From Acholeplasmataceae bacterium UBA5769 (GTDB lineage: Bacteria; Bacillota_I; Bacilli_A; Acholeplasmatales; Acholeplasmataceae), in NCBI GenBank assembly GCA_002418725.1, contig DIER01000023.1, forward strand, positions 1 through 9,222: 9,222 nt of DNA. Direction: 5' to 3'. How positions within the stretch are numbered: position 1 is the stretch's first letter; each line of letters begins with the position of its first letter. A program made the position numbers and the translations under genes. This document shows, in pieces, positions 6,161 to 9,222 of the stretch. The notes beneath the pieces were generated by a model that did no database searches, was not told the DNA's origin, and worked only from the letters and a program-made list of their open reading frames with translations.

Positions 6161-7747
6161 GTGAAAAACATCACATTCAAACATCACAACTCCATATCAA
6201 ATTCTTCTTCATCAACCCATCAACTTTTGGGGTATTGGACCTATAACATCGATCAAAAAACATGGAGCCTATCCCATGAGCTTGAGATGGCTCTTTCCAT
6301 ATCTTCAAAAGAAATTAAAAATCGATCACTACTCGATGATATCCATCCTCATGATCAAGCGATTGTTGCACAACAATTTATGGATGCGAGGACTTTAAAT
6401 CATCCTTTTAACGCTTATTTTCGCTTCCAAATAAAGGGTGAATACCGCTTTGTATCCATCCAATCTCGTATCGATGAACAAGATGGCAAAATGATTGCCT
6501 ACTATGGCACCATTGAAGATATCACGGATCAAGTCATCAAGGATTTAGAGAGTTCATCGAAACTTCAACTTTTGGATCATGAGTTGAATCATTTAAAGAA
6601 ACTACTTGATGAAGAACGTTTCATACACCAACAAACAAGCCAAGCAAAATCAACTTTTTTATCAACCATGTCTCATGAGATTAGAACACCGATGAATGCG
6701 ATGATTGGTTTTACGCATTTACTGAGTGAAACAACCCTTCAAGAAGATCAAAAAGAATATGTATCTCGAATTGAGGATGCTCAAAAGCACCTCTTATCGA
6801 TCATCAACGACATCTTAGATTTATCTAAAATGGAAGCAGGTAAAATGACATTAGAAAAAAGACCTTTTATGCTTGCATACCTTTTAAAAGATGTGAAAGA
6901 ACTTTTTACCAATCAAGCTGAGAAAAAAAGATTATATATCGATGTGGAAACCATCCATTGTCCGAAAATGGTGATCGGTGATCAAATGAGAATCAAGCAA
7001 ATCTTGATCAATTTAATGAGTAACGCCATTAAATTTACCGATATGGGGGGCATCAGTGTGGTTGTCTCTTGTGAAGCTCTGAGCGATTCACAAGTCGAAG
7101 TGACCTTCAAGGTGAAAGATACCGGTATTGGCATGTCAGCCTTACAACAAGAACGCCTTTTCGCTGAATACGAACAAGCTTCTACCGCGACAACAAGACT
7201 TTATGGCGGAACTGGTCTTGGTCTATCGATCAGCCACAAGTTAGCAACCCTCATGAAGGGTCAGTTAATTGTGACAAGCAAATTAAACGAAGGATCCACT
7301 TTTTCACTTGTTTTACCACTTCATATCGATGAACATGACGATCATGAACATCATGAAGATATTATAACTAAAAAATACCGAAAGAATGCCCACATTTTGG
7401 TTGCAGAAGATCATGTGCTTTCCCAAAAGTTGGTTGAAAGATTACTTCAAAACCTAGACCAAAAAGTAACACTCGTAGAAAATGGACAAGAAGCTTTAAA
7501 CCTCATGAAACATCAAAGTTTTGATCTTGTGTTTTTAGACATGAACATGCCAGTTCTTGATGGTGTAGGTGCTGCCAAAGCCATGCGTCGCTTTAATACG
7601 AAAACGCCAATTGTTGCGTTGACTGCAAACCAGTATCCAGAAGAAAGATCAGCATGTTTACTTGCAGGTATGAACGATATCTTGGTGAAACCCATTGATA
7701 TCAAAGCGTTACAAGATGCGTTAGTTAAATGGATACCTGAGGAATAA
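6161..7747 (+). CDS. Cytoplasmic hybrid histidine kinase: PAS, HisKA, HATPase, receiver
   Basis: 528 residues, no signal peptide or membrane helix, so it should sense an intracellular cue. Order: a PAS domain of the PAS_3 type (about 22-125), a helical linker (about 126-165), HisKA with phospho-acceptor His172 in SHEIRTP, and a HATPase domain with N-box N284/N288, DTGIG (320-324) and GGTGLGL (349-355). A His/Asp/Glu-rich linker (388-400) follows, then a receiver with E416/D417, phospho-acceptor Asp460, Thr488 and Lys510. All catalytic residues are present. No HPt domain and no partner regulator occur in the window, so the phosphate target is unknown; the receiver may instead gate kinase activity. 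Start: GTG at 6161, the only usual start in the open frame before the PAS domain, although AAGGAG lies 11 bases away, rather far. Divergent from the c-di-GMP operon, which hints at a shared circuit (inference). Confidence 0.9.
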   Translation: MKNITFKHHNSISNSSSSTHQLLGYWTYNIDQKTWSLSHELEMALSISSKEIKNRSLLDDIHPHDQAIVAQQFMDARTLNHPFNAYFRFQIKGEYRFVSIQSRIDEQDGKMIAYYGTIEDITDQVIKDLESSSKLQLLDHELNHLKKLLDEERFIHQQTSQAKSTFLSTMSHEIRTPMNAMIGFTHLLSETTLQEDQKEYVSRIEDAQKHLLSIINDILDLSKMEAGKMTLEKRPFMLAYLLKDVKELFTNQAEKKRLYIDVETIHCPKMVIGDQMRIKQILINLMSNAIKFTDMGGISVVVSCEALSDSQVEVTFKVKDTGIGMSALQQERLFAEYEQASTATTRLYGGTGLGLSISHKLATLMKGQLIVTSKLNEGSTFSLVLPLHIDEHDDHEHHEDIITKKYRKNAHILVAEDHVLSQKLVERLLQNLDQKVTLVENGQEALNLMKHQSFDLVFLDMNMPVLDGVGAAKAMRRFNTKTPIVALTANQYPEERSACLLAGMNDILVKPIDIKALQDALVKWIPEE

Positions 7748-7751
7748 AAAG

Positions 7752-7769
7752 AAAAAGGCTTGCGCCTTT
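7752..7769 (-). terminator. Terminator of the amidohydrolase gene, overlapping its stop codon
   Basis: Stem AAAGGC (7754-7759) pairs with GCCTTT (7764-7769) around a four-base loop. On the minus strand a T-rich tail follows (TTTTTCTTTTT), so it works for the minus-strand operon. The amidohydrolase stop codon (7770-7768) already lies in the stem. On the plus strand no T tract follows, so the convergent kinase transcript, which ends 20 bases from the facing gene, would use it poorly. Confidence 0.65.
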
Positions 7770-8895
7770 AAGAGATGACGTGGTGTATTTTTAAGATGGT
7801 TTGATAAAGTTTCACACCTTTTTCTAAGATCACTTCATCAAAATTAAAGAAACAACTGTGAAGGGGATGTATATACCCCTTTTTTTCATTGCGTGATCCA
7901 AGCATCACAAACACACCTGGCACATGTTGTTGATAAAATGCAAAATCTTCTGATACAGTCATGGGTTCAATAAGTTTGTACTCACTTGGTTGAAGTGCAT
8001 ATTTAAGTGACTCGAAAAGATGGTGGTCGTTTATGACCGGTGGATAATAATCTTTGATGTCATTGATGATTTCCACATGGAAAGCCTGTGAAATACCTTG
8101 ATCTATCTGATGGATTCGTTCTTTCATCATGTGGTAAACACTTGGTTTAAATGCTCTGATCGTCCCACTCATGAAAACTTCTTTGGCGATGATGTTTCGT
8201 GCTTCACCACCCATAATCTTACCAACGGTGATCACACCAGCATCTAATGGGTTTAAGTTTCTACTAATAATCGATTGATAGGATGAGATCAGTTGCGAAG
8301 CAGCTATCATCGCATCACTTCCTTGATGGGGCATAGCACCATGGGCTGATTTTCCTTTAATGACGAGATCAAATTCACCGTTTTGTGCCATCATAGGGCC
8401 ATCAACTAAACCATAGAGGCCTTCTAATAATCCAGGATAAAGATGAATACCGTAAACCGCTTCAATCTGATAACGTTTAAACAACCCTTCTTCAATCATG
8501 ACTTTTGCACCACCGGGTCCTTCTTCTGCAGGTTGAAAAATCATGACGATGGTTTTTTCTAAATGTGTTAACGTGCTGACATATGCTGCAAAACCAAGCA
8601 TCATGCTCATGTGACCATCGTGACCACACGCATGCATGGAGCCTTCATGTTGAGATTTAAATGAAACATCTGTTTCCTCTTTAACCGGGAGTGCATCCAT
8701 ATCGGTACGAAAAAGAATCGCTTGATCAGATTTTCCTTGTTTTGCGATAACCCATCCGGTTTTAGCCATTTGGATGGGTTCATATCCCATGGATGTTAAC
8801 GCATCATAGAGATAGCGACTCGTTTTAAATAGATCAAATCCAATCTCAGGTATTTGATGGAGTTCTCTTCGGTACGCTTTTAAAGTTTTAGACAT
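7768..8895 (-). CDS. M20D-family metallo-amidohydrolase (N-acyl amino acid hydrolase type)
   Basis: 375 residues, the usual length for bacterial M20D enzymes (hippurate hydrolase, N-acyl amino acid amidohydrolase and N-acetyldiaminopimelate deacetylase relatives). These zinc/manganese enzymes remove acyl groups from amino acids or peptides in the cytoplasm. Visible family marks: RRELHQIPEIGF near the N-terminus, HACGHDGH with metal ligands Cys90 and His92, FQPAEEGPGG with catalytic and metal Glu124/Glu125, His151 in GIHLYP, HGAMPH in the dimerisation domain (185-190), and the late ligand His346. Exact substrate cannot be read from sequence; diaminopimelate would make little sense if the host is wall-less. 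ATG 8895 was chosen because GGGAG (8902-8906) lies six bases upstream; an ATG at 8913 lacks such a site. It overlaps the ogt stop by eight bases, so the two are co-transcribed. Confidence 0.9.
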   Translation of the reverse strand: MSKTLKAYRRELHQIPEIGFDLFKTSRYLYDALTSMGYEPIQMAKTGWVIAKQGKSDQAILFRTDMDALPVKEETDVSFKSQHEGSMHACGHDGHMSMMLGFAAYVSTLTHLEKTIVMIFQPAEEGPGGAKVMIEEGLFKRYQIEAVYGIHLYPGLLEGLYGLVDGPMMAQNGEFDLVIKGKSAHGAMPHQGSDAMIAASQLISSYQSIISRNLNPLDAGVITVGKIMGGEARNIIAKEVFMSGTIRAFKPSVYHMMKERIHQIDQGISQAFHVEIINDIKDYYPPVINDHHLFESLKYALQPSEYKLIEPMTVSEDFAFYQQHVPGVFVMLGSRNEKKGYIHPLHSCFFNFDEVILEKGVKLYQTILKIHHVIS

Positions 8896-9222
8896 GGTTT
8901 TCTCCCATTTCATGCTCGAGTAATTTTTTCTTTAAATCCACAAATTCTTTGCCTGAGTATCCCGTCATAGAGCCATCTTTACCAATCACACGATGGCATG
9001 GTACAACGATTCCAATGGGGTTCTTTTTGCAAGCTTGACCCACTGCCCGACATGCTTTAGGACTTCCAACTTCTTTAGCAATCTCAGCATAACTTTTCGT
9101 TTTTCCATAGGGAATCTCTCTTAAGCGATCCCAAACATGCTTTTCGAATGGTGTTCCTCTTACATATTTCATATCGATATCAAAGTGCTCTGTTTGATGA
9201 TGAAAATATTGATTTAATACCA
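8888..9222 (-). CDS. ogt: Methylated-DNA-protein cysteine methyltransferase, partial at right edge (5' end missing)
   Basis: Suicide DNA repair protein that moves the methyl group from O6-methylguanine to its own cysteine. The C-terminal domain is complete: GTPFEKHVW, IPYGKTKSYAEIA of the helix-turn-helix, RAVGQA with the arginine finger, and the active site PCHRV (the cysteine codon is at 8996-8998), then the GYSG loop. An ATG at 9172 looks like a start for a 94-residue protein. However, the same frame stays open through 9222 and reads LNQYFHHQTEHFDID just before it, the junction normally seen between the N-terminal domain and the GTPF strand. The true start therefore lies beyond the window, and a full Ogt of about 150-170 residues is expected. 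It is the upstream member of an operon with the amidohydrolase. Whether the full gene is fused to an Ada domain cannot be seen. Confidence 0.93.
   Translation of the reverse strand, partial: VLNQYFHHQTEHFDIDMKYVRGTPFEKHVWDRLREIPYGKTKSYAEIAKEVGSPKACRAVGQACKKNPIGIVVPCHRVIGKDGSMTGYSGKEFVDLKKKLLEHEMGENHV

Noticed and set aside
6150..6164. Four-codon leader ORF (Met-Ala-Cys-Gln) overlapping the kinase GTG
   Set aside because: The Shine-Dalgarno site directly abuts its ATG, too close for initiation, so it is probably chance.
7768..8895. Naming the amidohydrolase as N-acetyldiaminopimelate deacetylase
   Set aside because: The general M20D motifs do not separate substrates, and no lysine or diaminopimelate genes are adjacent.
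8893..8913. ATG at 8913 as start of the amidohydrolase
   Set aside because: No ribosome site precedes it, whereas GGGAG stands six bases before ATG 8895, and the family N-terminus begins only after that.
1..9222. Mycoplasma genetic code (TGA as Trp)
   Set aside because: TGA ends the phosphodiesterase in a typical ATGA overlap, and all tryptophans I checked are TGG.
1..9222. CRISPR array, tRNA/rRNA, insertion sequence or defence island
   Set aside because: No regular repeat-spacer pattern, cloverleaf, transposase or nuclease/helicase genes are visible.

Overview
The window looks like chromosome from an AT-rich, low-GC Gram-positive relative. The best guess is a wall-less Acholeplasma-type mollicute or close kin. 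This is an inference from the AT-rich base composition, the Shine-Dalgarno sites (GGTGA or AAGGAG about six to eight bases before starts) and the style of two small membrane-anchored proteins. TGA acts as a stop (it ends the first GGDEF-EAL gene in an ATGA overlap) and tryptophan is TGG, so this is not the mycoplasma code. I see no mobile element, RNA gene or CRISPR array.

Layout. (1) Positions 49-1664, minus strand: two overlapping genes for membrane-anchored extracytoplasmic proteins. They share a C-terminal WIEG-x-D-x-D-x-x-D-x-IL motif, and the second has a TasA/SipW-like N-terminus. (2) Positions 1665-1930: a gap holding two possible extended -10 promoters, a purine-rich leader and the terminator of the next unit. 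(3) Positions 1931-5958, minus strand: a two-gene operon of GGDEF-EAL proteins joined by an ATGA overlap. The promoter-proximal protein has a full set of EAL residues and a broken GGDEF signature (TADSF). The distal one is degenerate in both domains (QNDEF; DG instead of DD in EAL loop 6). (4) Positions 5959-6160: a divergent regulatory region of about 200 bases with one inverted repeat and one direct repeat. (5) Positions 6161-7747, plus strand: a soluble hybrid histidine kinase (PAS, HisKA, HATPase, receiver). (6) Positions 7768 to the right edge, minus strand: an M20D amidohydrolase overlapping the 3' end of an O6-methylguanine-DNA methyltransferase gene whose 5' end lies outside the window.

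Working together. The two GGDEF-EAL proteins probably form a c-di-GMP degrading and sensing pair; neither looks able to make c-di-GMP. The hybrid kinase is transcribed divergently from them and may belong to the same circuit. The surface proteins at the left could be an output, but this rests on proximity only. The ogt/amidohydrolase pair is housekeeping and unrelated.

The most interesting material is the cyclase-less active/degenerate EAL pair and the tandem WIEG surface-protein family. Both are candidates rather than demonstrated new systems.
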